Positions 20,001-28,690 of a DNA stretch of 64,000 nt are shown here, one piece after another. Both the position numbers and the translations under genes were made by a program. Every line of letters starts with the position of its first letter. The first letter of the stretch is position 1. Origin of the DNA: Endotrypanum monterogeii (Eukaryota; Euglenozoa; Kinetoplastea; Trypanosomatida; Trypanosomatidae); contig CM007314.1 in NCBI GenBank assembly GCA_000333855.2, positions 647,838-711,837 on the forward strand, written 5' to 3'. Below the pieces are notes generated by a model. The model had not been told where the DNA came from, ran no database searches, and was given only the letters and a program-made list of their open reading frames with translations.

Positions 20001-22886
20001 ATGGGTTCTAGTCTGTCGCGGCAAGAGGAGCTGTTCCTCCATCAGCGGTGGCCGGAGTTGCTCGAAGAGGCGATGATAACAGACGTGGCCTCGAATTTGA
20101 TTGACGAAATAACAGGAACAGGTGATGGCGGCGCACACGGAGAAAAAACACACGGCATGCGCAAGGCAACACCACGACAAAAGCAGGCGAGTGGAGGCAA
20201 GAATGGGGGATTCCACTTGTGCTTTCAGGAGTGGCAAGCTTTTCTTTCGACTTTAGAGATGAACAAATTCATGGCGAACAGCACACCCTCCGACCTATGC
20301 GCTGCCCTCTCCCCAGCGCAGCTGCACGCGCCTGCTGTAACGCTGATGGTGCACTTGTGTGTGTGGTGGAAACGAGGTATTCCACCCAGCGTACTCGGCG
20401 AGCGTATCGAACGCCTCGTGGAACTAGTGGCACAACTGCAACTTGAAAGAGAGCATGACGAGGCGAGCGCAAACTCGAGCAGAAACACCGAGACTAGTAC
20501 AGGCGACCATGGTGTTAGCGACACCGAAGAAGGACACCAGGGCAATCCGATTAGCCGTCGCGCAAGGCTAGCACGCTATGTGAAACAGCGTATTGTTGAT
20601 CGTGCAAAGCGCGGATCAAGCACCGCTAAGGCCACCCCTGCAGTCAATGAAGACGAGGAAGTGTTATTGGATACATTTGTCGATTTGTTGGGCCTTGCTC
20701 AGCAACTAGTAAATCAGGAAGTTGTATCCCCTGCGAATACGACAGTCGCCGTCGGCACATCCGCCGCACAGTACATGCGCACCTTCGAGGTCTACGATGA
20801 GAAGATAAGCAACGCTGAGGCACTCAAACAGCGTCCTGTCTTGGCGGTAGTGATGGTGCTAGTGCTTGCTGTGTTCGCCAGCGAGATTGAAGCACACCCA
20901 GAGTTGGCCGTGCGTAGCGTCGCACACTTGGAGGCACTCGAGAAAATGATGTCACTGGGTAGCAATCCTTCTATTGGAAACAGTGCTTCTAACACAGCTT
21001 TCCCTCATCCGAGATCTTCTTCGTCTCAGAGCAGGGTAGTGCGGTGGTCCCTGGTTCGTGAGCTTGAAGTAGCTCTCGTGCAACGCCAACACGAAGCTGA
21101 GGCTGCACGCTGCTCCTCGACCGAAGGCGATGAACTTCGAGCCATGCTTCGACGCATGCGTGAGAATCGAATGTCTCTCCGGCAAGATAGTCCGACCACC
21201 CAGGCCATGACCCCGAGCGAAAGGTGGGCTCTCGGTGCCTCGCAGTATGTCGGCCAGCGTCCGATATGGGCGGCCCTACGCTCTCATTTTCTTTCTGCCG
21301 GCATCTTCGATGCAGAAAAGCCGACAGTGCTGGTATTCTTTGGTCCCTCAGGATACGGCAAGTCGGAGATGGCGAAAAGAGTAGCCAGCTTGCTTCACGG
21401 CATTCCAATATCAGAGCTCGAAACATCGGGCAAGATGGTCTACATTCACATGCCGTCCTTCTGCACTAAAGACAGTATTTATTCGCTTGTCGACCCACCG
21501 GCGGCCCACGTCGGCAGCGGCATCCTCCTTTCTGCGTTGCAAAAACACCCAGACGCGGTTGTAGTGCTAGACGAATTTGAAAAGAGCACGGCGGAGGCAA
21601 TTAACAACTTGTGGCTGTCCGCCTTTCAAAAGAATGGTGTGCTACGCTCACTGAAGGAAGCCAGTCGATCCGTCTCTACGGTACGCACCACCTTCATCCT
21701 CACCTGCAATATCGCGGCGGATAGCATCACCGCCTGCGAAGTCTCGTACCTCAACGCATCCCCCGCCGATCGAGAAAAAATGAGGACTCTCTTTCAGTCG
21801 CAGTGCAAAAATGTTTGCCGGGAAATGATGGGCGACCCATTCGTCAATCGCGTGGACCATTTTATTCCCTTCATGCCCTACACACTTTCTGAGCGTCGGC
21901 AATTCGTGTGCCTCCTCCTCGAGCGACTGTTGACAAGTCAGGAAGAGAAGGGCCGCACCATTTATGTTACACCGGGATTTGTAGATATGATGGTGGAGCG
22001 TCTCCACACTTTTCACGCCGCAACATTGGAGGAGGCTGTACGCACGCAGGTCACCTTTATGGCCCAGGAAGGCTGGTCCTCTGGCGTGCTCACAGTTGAA
22101 CGTCGTGTTGCCCATGGCACCGTTGCGGTGCTGCTGCCAGCGACAATGTCAAGTCTCCGCTCCTCTTCCGGCTCGGACGACGGTGACAGTGGTAGTGACG
22201 ATTCTGTCAACGACGTTGGCCGCTCACTTCTCGTGGAGGCGTGGGACTTGCTGCCTCAGGGCCCGCAATCGCTGGCGAAGTGGGCAGCAAGTATGGAAAG
22301 AAGCGTCTCCACAGATGTGGCCTCGGACAAGAAGATTGAGTCGAGTCAGACGACCGCCACATCAGTGCCTTCGAAAGACCAGCAAAGCACCAGCCCACTT
22401 ACCGAAACGACCCCAACGTCAGCATGGTCACCATCAGCTCTGAAGAGCGCTGCTCCAGCTGCCGCAAGTACCACCACAGCTTTGGATAAGGACTACGAAT
22501 ACGAGTATACCCATGACAAGCGTTGCATAGTAGAGCTCGAGAAGGAGATGAGCACAATGCGGGAGCTGCTCAGACAGCGTGATTTGGAGATCTGCTTACT
22601 CAAAGACAAGATCTGTTTGCTACAGAAAGCACTCTCACTGTTGCTTCTCTCGCTGCTGAGCTGCCTCTTCCTCATGACGCTCATAGTAGGACTTGAACTG
22701 ACGATGATTCTTGCCTTTGCAATTGTGTTCAGCTTGGTGTTTGTACTAGGTGTCCCTCTTTCCTTGCTACTCGACGCCGTTCGTGGACTCTTCCACCTTC
22801 TGGGTCCATTCAAAGCTGGTGGGCTTCTTCTTTTCTTACTCGTATGGTTGGCAAGGGCATCTCGATCAATGGTGTCGTGCGCCTAG
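20001..22886 (+). CDS. Membrane-anchored AAA+ ATPase, ClpB/Hsp100 D2-like
   Basis: A 961-residue protein with one AAA+ module of the Clp/Hsp100 second-domain type. Walker A is GPSGYGKS at 448-455, Walker B VVVLDE at 520-525, sensor-1 Asn570 in FILTCN, and the arginine finger R617 in DPFVNRVD, equivalent to the F-x-NR-x-D of ClpB. The sensor-2 GAR motif is not evident. The protein begins MGSSLSRQ, a good N-myristoylation motif (Gly2, Ser6). The N-terminal 440 residues are helical and charged with no known domain. After the ATPase module come an acidic Ser/Thr-rich linker, a heptad-like coiled coil (about 840-875) and two to three hydrophobic segments at about 875-955. Together these suggest a membrane-attached unfoldase or remodeller, loosely comparable to torsins in being a membrane-linked Clp-type ATPase. 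Substrate and compartment are unknown. Confidence 0.85.
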   Translation: MGSSLSRQEELFLHQRWPELLEEAMITDVASNLIDEITGTGDGGAHGEKTHGMRKATPRQKQASGGKNGGFHLCFQEWQAFLSTLEMNKFMANSTPSDLCAALSPAQLHAPAVTLMVHLCVWWKRGIPPSVLGERIERLVELVAQLQLEREHDEASANSSRNTETSTGDHGVSDTEEGHQGNPISRRARLARYVKQRIVDRAKRGSSTAKATPAVNEDEEVLLDTFVDLLGLAQQLVNQEVVSPANTTVAVGTSAAQYMRTFEVYDEKISNAEALKQRPVLAVVMVLVLAVFASEIEAHPELAVRSVAHLEALEKMMSLGSNPSIGNSASNTAFPHPRSSSSQSRVVRWSLVRELEVALVQRQHEAEAARCSSTEGDELRAMLRRMRENRMSLRQDSPTTQAMTPSERWALGASQYVGQRPIWAALRSHFLSAGIFDAEKPTVLVFFGPSGYGKSEMAKRVASLLHGIPISELETSGKMVYIHMPSFCTKDSIYSLVDPPAAHVGSGILLSALQKHPDAVVVLDEFEKSTAEAINNLWLSAFQKNGVLRSLKEASRSVSTVRTTFILTCNIAADSITACEVSYLNASPADREKMRTLFQSQCKNVCREMMGDPFVNRVDHFIPFMPYTLSERRQFVCLLLERLLTSQEEKGRTIYVTPGFVDMMVERLHTFHAATLEEAVRTQVTFMAQEGWSSGVLTVERRVAHGTVAVLLPATMSSLRSSSGSDDGDSGSDDSVNDVGRSLLVEAWDLLPQGPQSLAKWAASMERSVSTDVASDKKIESSQTTATSVPSKDQQSTSPLTETTPTSAWSPSALKSAAPAAASTTTALDKDYEYEYTHDKRCIVELEKEMSTMRELLRQRDLEICLLKDKICLLQKALSLLLLSLLSCLFLMTLIVGLELTMILAFAIVFSLVFVLGVPLSLLLDAVRGLFHLLGPFKAGGLLLFLLVWLARASRSMVSCA

Positions 22887-23552
22887 GTGACTCACACCCA
22901 ATTCGGTGGCACCATCGATGTGAAGAGTTACTGATTCTGTGATGCTGCATCACGCTTGTCTATTTTCGCTCCAGAAACTGATTCACGATATTTCACCATC
23001 ACGAAAAAAAAAAAGAGAGAACACGAAAACTATGCCAACAACTGTGCGGAGTTGTCCACAACAAACACCCCCTCCACACACACAACACCTGGCATGCCCT
23101 GCGTATGCACAAGTGCAGTCCGCGAACCGTGTGCGTGTGGGGCGTGGGCGTGGACGGGAGGGAAAGCAGTGGAAGGAAGCCCACCAAATCATTCAGACGC
23201 CGCCAGTGGTGCAACAGATCTCTTCTCGTTTGCTATCCTTTCATGTGTGCAGTGCTTCTGCCTGGTGGCTTCATTCTTTTATTTTTCTGGGGCATCGATG
23301 GAAGCTCACGCGCTCTTCATTCTCATCTTGCCATCTGCGACCAATTCACCGAGGACAGCAACAACAACCCCTGTTCCACATTTGTGTTCTCCAACGCAAT
23401 TCTTCTGAGAATTCACGCGAAGACGGAGATACACACACAGACACAGACAACACGTACGCGTACACACTCAGCAACCTGCACCCGCCTTGGAGAAGGGAAG
23501 GGAAGAGAGTGCTACTCATTTCTGTTATACTCAGTGCCCCTTTGCCGCGCCA
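22887..23552. other. Intergenic region
   Basis: About 0.67 kb between the AAA+ and RAB28 genes, with a poly-A run (23003-23014), CA-rich patches and a purine-rich stretch around 23485-23510. Open frames here are discordant between frames and not credible. Confidence 0.6.
23516..23534 (+). promoter_or_regulatory. Candidate spliced-leader acceptor for RAB28
   Basis: CTCATTTCTGTTATACTCAG ends at AG 23533-23534, 18 nt before the ATG at 23553. The pyrimidine tract is short, so confidence is moderate. Confidence 0.5.
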
Positions 23553-24257
23553 ATGGATAGTGGTCGTGATTCCTCCGAGGAAGAAGCGACGCAGTTCAAA
23601 GTCTTGATGCTGGGCAATGGAGCGGTGGGCAAATCCTCCCTTATTCGGCACTTTTGCGACAACGAATTCTCAAAAAGCTACAAGCAAACGATCGGTCTAG
23701 ACTTCTACTCACGTAGAGTGCAACTGCCACACGGACGCCCCTCTGTAACGCTGCAGCTGTGGGACATTGGTGGACAGCAAATCGGCGGCAAAATGCTGGC
23801 GAACTACATCCGTGGAAGTCACGCAGTGTGCTTCGTGTACGACATCACGGACATGAGTTCTTTCAAAGATCTCGACGACTGGAAAGAGTGTGTGGACAAG
23901 GCGCTTTCAGAGGCACCAGCTGCAGACCGACCCAAGATGTTGCTGGTGGGCAACAAAGCCGATCTCCCCAACAGGCAAGTGACAGACGAAAAGCAGGCTG
24001 CCTTCTGTAAAAAATTTGATATGCCGCAATGCACCGTGTCAGCGCAATCTGGAGAGCGGGTAAACGCCATGTTCACGCGCATTGCTGCGACGCTAGCGGG
24101 ACTCGAAATGCGGCAGCAGGATTTGGATCTGACAAATCGTTTTTCGGCAAACGTTGTCAGTCAACCCAATGATCGGCAGGCTGCACCGAGAGAGCCCGCG
24201 TTGCATGTGACGACCATCTCCAAACAAAAACATACCGACAGCTGTTTACTGATGTGA
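23553..24257 (+). CDS. RAB28: RAB28 small GTPase
   Basis: A 234-residue Ras-superfamily GTPase of the RAB28 type. G1 is GNGAVGKS at 21-28; the switch I region is YKQTIGLDFYSRRVQLP, a RAB28 signature; G3 is WDIGGQQIGGKM at 70-81, with the glycine-rich IGG that distinguishes RAB28 from the WDTAGQ of other Rabs; then VGNKAD (G4) and SAQ (G5). It ends in a CaaX box, CLLM, so it is prenylated as a CaaX protein rather than by a double-cysteine Rab motif; RAB28 elsewhere is also a CaaX Rab. RAB28 associates with the BBSome and cilia in animals, and with endosomal trafficking in T. brucei. The frame extends to a TTG upstream, but the first ATG is 23553, just after an acceptor. Confidence 0.95.
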   Translation: MDSGRDSSEEEATQFKVLMLGNGAVGKSSLIRHFCDNEFSKSYKQTIGLDFYSRRVQLPHGRPSVTLQLWDIGGQQIGGKMLANYIRGSHAVCFVYDITDMSSFKDLDDWKECVDKALSEAPAADRPKMLLVGNKADLPNRQVTDEKQAAFCKKFDMPQCTVSAQSGERVNAMFTRIAATLAGLEMRQQDLDLTNRFSANVVSQPNDRQAAPREPALHVTTISKQKHTDSCLLM

Positions 24258-24617
24258 AGAAAAAGGAGGCGCAGAAGGCAGGGGCAGGCGCTCTTCCTCG
24301 GCCATGCTCTCCGCAGAACACGAAGCCCTTTTAAATGAGGCACCTCCCCTCCACCCCTTCAACTTCCCTCTCTCCCACCTGTACTAGGGCTGTCGATTTC
24401 TTTTTCTCTGCCTGACTGCTGTGCGGGAGGGGGGGGAAGCATAAGTACTTGTTACGCTTCAGAACGTGGTGATCCCCTCCTTTGGGGCGGGCCTACCTAC
24501 CCCACTCGAACAAAAAAGATCGGGAGGCATATGCCTACAGAAATCAAGACACCTTCTTTTAGCCACTCCCCCCCCCACGCACCCCACTTCCCAAAGTCCC
24601 CGTCCCCCCCATCTCTC

Positions 24618-24647
24618 CTACTACTACTACTACTACTACTACTACTA
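24618..24647. repeat. (CTA)10 microsatellite
   Basis: Ten perfect CTA units, the only clear long trinucleotide tract in the window. Located about 360 nt after the RAB28 stop. Confidence 0.92.
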
Positions 24648-24719
24648 AACATGGAAAGAGCTGCTTGACCGTGCCATGACGCCGGGCGTAGCATTATCGA
24701 TGTGTATCTTTCAAATGTT

Positions 24720-24747
24720 TATATATATATATATATATACATATATA
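24720..24747. repeat. (TA)n microsatellite
   Basis: About 28 nt of TA repeat with one C interruption. Confidence 0.88.
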
Positions 24748-25410
24748 AGAGGTAGAGAAGCAGGAAGAGTGAGCAAGTGACAGTGCGTGCAAACTCACAC
24801 GGTTTGGCCGTGCTTGCCGAAATAGTTTACCTCAAAATAAAAAAAACGAGAACAAAGCTTAGTCAAGTATTGGATCAACTTTTTTTTTTTACTGTGGTTG
24901 CGCGCCTTTCCTATGCTGTTTTCGTACGCCTCCTGCTACCAACCAGGGGCGGTGATAAAGGTATGATACAACATGATACCGGGGCTCGGCACTTACGTTC
25001 GCTCATCTTTTTCCTTTGACGATGGAAGTAAGTGAAGAAAGGAGCACCGTCCTATTGTACCTCTCCACGCAGAACCTGCGAAATTGCCGAATGACTTACC
25101 TCACGATTTTTTTTCCCCCACCTTCGTGCTTGACATCGGTTTCGATAGTACACCTGTCATACCATTTCACTGCCTTGGCGACAAACGAAGAAAATTTATA
25201 GGCTATCATAAGCTTTGCTTCACCCCCAAAGGGAATATAGAATCACAACACCTCATCCCCCGCAAGGATCAGTGAAACAACACACACAAAAAAAATCCCC
25301 GTCTCGCTGTACAGGCACACCTCTACTGACATATCAGCAATTGTGTGTGTGTGTATGTATAGGTGGGTGTGAACAACTCGTGCAAAGCGCGTTCTCTGGC
25401 TTGGGCAGGG

Positions 25411-25430
25411 AAATCCTTTGCCTTTCGCAG
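25411..25430 (+). promoter_or_regulatory. Candidate spliced-leader acceptor for the TQT-motif gene
   Basis: AAATCCTTTGCCTTTCGCAG ends at AG 25429-25430, 46 nt before the ATG at 25477. Other AGs lie nearby (25360-25361, 25446-25447). Confidence 0.4.
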
Positions 25431-25476
25431 CTGCAGAAAAATCTATAGATACGCACACACCTTGCGTACGGTGGCA

Positions 25477-26409
25477 ATGAAAACGCTGGATGAATGGCTT
25501 CAGGACAGCTCATCTGAAGAAGAAGCCGAGCGGGGACATCTCACTACCAGCGGTGGTGGCGCCCTGCCAAGCACCTCAGATGGGGACCACTCTACCGCTT
25601 CGCGTGCACTCAGTAGTGGCGCGTCTGTGCCCGGTGGCCCCATTACGGCGCACACACCAACGACGCTACGGCCAGCCAAGCACCCGCCCGGTGGTCTTTA
25701 CGCAAAGCAGGACGAAACCCGCGAAAAAATGATGCGACTACTCGGTGCGGATGCAGTTGTCAAGGCCACGCTTACATCATCATCAAACGCATCGCTGAGC
25801 AGCCCTGTGTGGCCGCTGGCTGCACCACCAGACCGGAACCACTTCTCGTTTGGCGAAACGTCGACCTCCGCTCATCCATCACTGCAGTCCTCGTGGATGC
25901 CAAGCGTGCTCCCGGTGGGAACCTCATCTGGCATCTATGCAAGCCCCACGACAAACGCACCGGCTCGACAGCTTGTCGCGGTCACAGAAGCTGGCACTGT
26001 AGCCAACTCCAGGCCGGTGCCGATGATAGAAGAGACCATGCAGGGCATCAACAGCGACCCGGCCTATGAAGCCGTAGAAGTCATGGTAGTGGACCGCGGA
26101 ACTCAGACGGTTTCCACCGTAGGAACGCAGACAGACCCCCTGCCAATGTCCTACGGCACCAACGGCCCAGGGACTTCTTTCCCGTTTCCATACATAGGTG
26201 TTCCCACGCAGATCCGATGGATGCCACCAAATGCAGCACTACCAAACCACAGCGTCACAGTGGACAGCAGAGCACCCCGGCAGTACCACGACGACTATGA
26301 GAAACAAGAAGCTGAGGAGGCTGCCCACTTGCGTCGCGAGCTTGAGATGATTCAGAACTCTGTTGACATGCTCATTGCCCGGTACAACCTCCCCCCACCG
26401 CCCATGTAG
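25477..26409 (+). CDS. Disordered protein with tandem TQT (LC8-type) motifs
   Basis: A 310-residue, mostly disordered protein. It starts with an acidic motif (MKTLDEWLQDSSSEEEAERG), continues as a long Ser/Thr/Pro/Gly-rich stretch, and near residues 205-221 carries two closely spaced motifs, DRGTQTV and VGTQTD. The TQT core flanked by Gly or Asp is the classical binding sequence of dynein light chain LC8, and two or more in a row are typical of LC8-hub proteins. A short coiled coil (about 275-300, EEAAHLRRELEMIQNSVDML) and a proline-rich end (NLPPPPM) follow. LC8 binding is an inference from the motifs; the gene itself is sure. No homologue recognised. In-frame sequence upstream begins at GTG 25363; the first ATG is 25477. 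Confidence 0.8.
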   Translation: MKTLDEWLQDSSSEEEAERGHLTTSGGGALPSTSDGDHSTASRALSSGASVPGGPITAHTPTTLRPAKHPPGGLYAKQDETREKMMRLLGADAVVKATLTSSSNASLSSPVWPLAAPPDRNHFSFGETSTSAHPSLQSSWMPSVLPVGTSSGIYASPTTNAPARQLVAVTEAGTVANSRPVPMIEETMQGINSDPAYEAVEVMVVDRGTQTVSTVGTQTDPLPMSYGTNGPGTSFPFPYIGVPTQIRWMPPNAALPNHSVTVDSRAPRQYHDDYEKQEAEEAAHLRRELEMIQNSVDMLIARYNLPPPPM

Positions 26410-27050
26410 TCTTTCAGTGCTGCTGGTATGTCGATTCCTCATTTCGTCGCTGCTTGGCCGTCGTCGCTCCTTTTTTTTTTGCCTTGGTATGGCCCCTTTT
26501 CGTTGTTGTCCGCAGGGCTGCTTCTCCCTCGTGCACTTGTACGCGTATGAGTGTTGCCTTTTTTTTTTTCTCAGCCCCCTGTGGAATACACAACACCGAT
26601 ATGTGACGACCACTCGACACTTGCACATACAAAGAGAAGCAGCGTAGCATCTTTTACCTCCTCTGGAGAACGTGATGGGTTGGCGAATGATTCGAGTGCA
26701 ATCTTCATATCGACACCCTACGGACGGGTACACAAGAGACTTGCTTCCTGTGGTGCTAAAGCTACTATAACTACTCTGTCATCCCTCTCCACACCCTCCT
26801 CCACACACACGCGCAAGCTTCACCTAGAAAGCCTGACAGGAGCCCTCGCGTCATTTAGCGCCCTAAACGCTGTTGAACGCACTCCTACCCCCCCCCCTTC
26901 CCTTCACCCACACGCAGAAATATATTGGACACGAGAATAAACCGATCGAACCATACCCTTGCTCATAGATCGCCGTGCCGGTCTGTATATCCTGTGTTGG
27001 CATTTTGCGTTGCACCTCTCGCTGCATCGTTTTTTTTTTTTCTAGGAAAC
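26410..27050. other. Intergenic region
   Basis: About 0.64 kb with poly-T tracts (26470-26480, 26560-26571) and poly-C near 26890, ending in the sharp acceptor at 27045. No credible gene. Confidence 0.6.
27029..27045 (+). promoter_or_regulatory. Spliced-leader acceptor 5 nt before a start codon
   Basis: A run of T (27030-27041) followed by CTAG, ending at AG 27044-27045. The ATG at 27051 is separated by only GAAAC. It fixes the start of the coiled-coil gene and implies an almost absent gene-encoded 5' UTR. Confidence 0.82.
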
Positions 27051-28106
27051 ATGTCCTTCAAGTACTACAACGATCCGCTCGCAGACGACGACAATGACAT
27101 CTGTTACGCCGAAATAGTGTCGGATGGCACCCACAGCGACGCCTCTGCTGATGCTCACGCGAACCGTATGCACCTCCCCCGTGCAGCCGATGTCAGCTCG
27201 GTATGGAGTTCCACCCACGGGATGACGAAGAGTGGCCGCAGGGCGAGCACCGAGATCCCCCTTTCCACAGCAAACGAGTCTAGGCGAGCAAGCACCCAAG
27301 CGGACAAGCTGGATTACGAGGAGTACATTGAGCAACTCCGCGCAGAACTCGAGGCAGCCAACGCTGACAACAACCGCCTGACGATCGCCCAGGCAAAACT
27401 AGAATCACGCGTGCGTGCCTTATCCTTTGAAAAGGAGAACGCCGAGTGGCAGCTCCAGCAAGAGAAGGAACGTAACCGTGCGTTTGCGGAGCAAATGTCG
27501 ACTTTAAAAGAAGAGCTAATGCTGATGACAGCACGCGCCTCTTCTGCTGCACACGAGCGGGACGCCATGTCAATCGAGTCGAGGGATCCTACCGCTTCCA
27601 GGACCCCTGAAGGAGTACATGCAGCAGAACGAACACAGCGAAGTGACCCCAACGCCTCACTGGAGCAGCCACGCCATGCTCCAGCAACAAACACCGTGGG
27701 TCCCAGCAGTTCGTATCAAAGGCGAAGTGAATTAAAGACAACAACAGCGTTACCTCAGAGCGGCCACACAACCCACGAGCCACACAACCCGGCACCACCG
27801 ACTCCTACCGGAAAGACGCTGCGCAGCCAACGAATGGCAGCTGCAGCAAGCGAAGCCATTGCAGCCAAAGACAGAGATAAGAAAGAGAAGGCTGCCGTGG
27901 TAGAGGTGCTGGAAGCACAACTACTCGAGCACAGTCGGCAGCGTGATGAACTAACGACGCAGCTCGAGCGTCTCGAGCGCGTACGCACCCGCACTGTAGC
28001 AGACCGGAAAAAGAAGGCGGCGGTCGAGCGTAGCCTTGAAGAGCTGGAAAAAACGATCGGTCAAATCCGGCTCGAGTTGCGCAATTACTCCGCGCTACGT
28101 CGCTAG
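27051..28106 (+). CDS. Coiled-coil protein of unknown function
   Basis: A 351-residue protein. The N-terminal 60 residues are acidic and aromatic (MSFKYYNDPLADDDNDICYA). There are basic/Ser patches that could be phosphorylated (GRRASTE, SRRASTQ), then a coiled coil at about 85-165 (YEEYIEQLRAELEAANADNN). A disordered Ser/Thr/Pro/His-rich linker follows (170-250). The C-terminus carries a second coiled coil at about 255-351, rich in Arg/Glu/Leu and ending LRNYSALRR. No catalytic or membrane features. The organisation resembles cytoskeletal, basal-body or flagellar proteins of trypanosomatids, but no specific family is claimed. The start is set by the acceptor five nucleotides upstream; the longer in-frame extension to TTG 26925 is not transcribed into the mature mRNA. 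Confidence 0.85.
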   Translation: MSFKYYNDPLADDDNDICYAEIVSDGTHSDASADAHANRMHLPRAADVSSVWSSTHGMTKSGRRASTEIPLSTANESRRASTQADKLDYEEYIEQLRAELEAANADNNRLTIAQAKLESRVRALSFEKENAEWQLQQEKERNRAFAEQMSTLKEELMLMTARASSAAHERDAMSIESRDPTASRTPEGVHAAERTQRSDPNASLEQPRHAPATNTVGPSSSYQRRSELKTTTALPQSGHTTHEPHNPAPPTPTGKTLRSQRMAAAASEAIAAKDRDKKEKAAVVEVLEAQLLEHSRQRDELTTQLERLERVRTRTVADRKKKAAVERSLEELEKTIGQIRLELRNYSALRR

Positions 28107-28690
28107 GAGCCGACAGGGCGCGGCCAGCGTTTCGACAACCACAGCACCAAGAGCAGGGTCGTTCATTGACACACAGCTATGTTTGGAGCTCGACAGTTGC
28201 TCTTTCCCTCGCTGATGTTTTTTTCCCCCCTTTTTTTTGCCCGTGCCCAAATATGTCGCTATCTGACCCTTTCTGAGAACTAGGCGGGAACATCGTGGAC
28301 GCCCAAAAGCCCCCCCCCAAAAAAAAAAAAAAACGCTCGCCGGCCCCGGGCCAAAGGAGAAACCCAACCTCCTCCGCCAAAACCAGCGCCAACCTCCTCA
28401 CACCCGGAACAACCCCCCGCCCCCATCACCCGCCCCGCATGAAACCCCCGGGGGGCCTTTGGCCTCCACCACCACCACCCCCCCCCCCTCGAACGGAACC
28501 GCACCGGCCCCAGCCCGCGCAGGACCAGACCGCCACGCAAAAGAAAAAAAAAACATCCACTCTCCCGCCTTTCATCTTTTCAGCCTCCTGAACCAAAACA
28601 AACCTCTCATTTCGTAGGTCTTCCTCCGCACTGACATAACACGCAACTACAAGCGTACTTTATCCACAACAAGCGTTGCGTGTGAGTAAC
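28107..28690. other. Intergenic region with an anomalous GC-rich block
   Basis: About 0.58 kb. The 28290-28560 part is C/A/G-rich and almost free of T, with poly-C, poly-A and poly-G runs, unlike every other spacer here. It may be assembly or base-calling noise. The last part holds acceptors for the next gene. Confidence 0.6.
28600..28617 (+). promoter_or_regulatory. Candidate spliced-leader acceptor for the PH-like gene
   Basis: ACCTCTCATTTCGTAG ends at AG 28616-28617. A second site, TTTCATCTTTTCAG, ends at 28583. Both lie before the ATG at 28691 with no intervening ATG. Confidence 0.5.

Larger units (their letters stand above)
24258..25476. other. Intergenic region
   Basis: About 1.2 kb with a perfect CTA trinucleotide tract (24618-24647), a TA tract (24720-24747), poly-G and poly-C runs, and a GT tract near 25342-25354. 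No credible gene. Confidence 0.6.

Noticed and set aside
26925..27050. N-terminal extension of the coiled-coil protein
   Set aside because: Starts at TTG and contains the pyrimidine tract and acceptor that define the mRNA 5' end at 27046.
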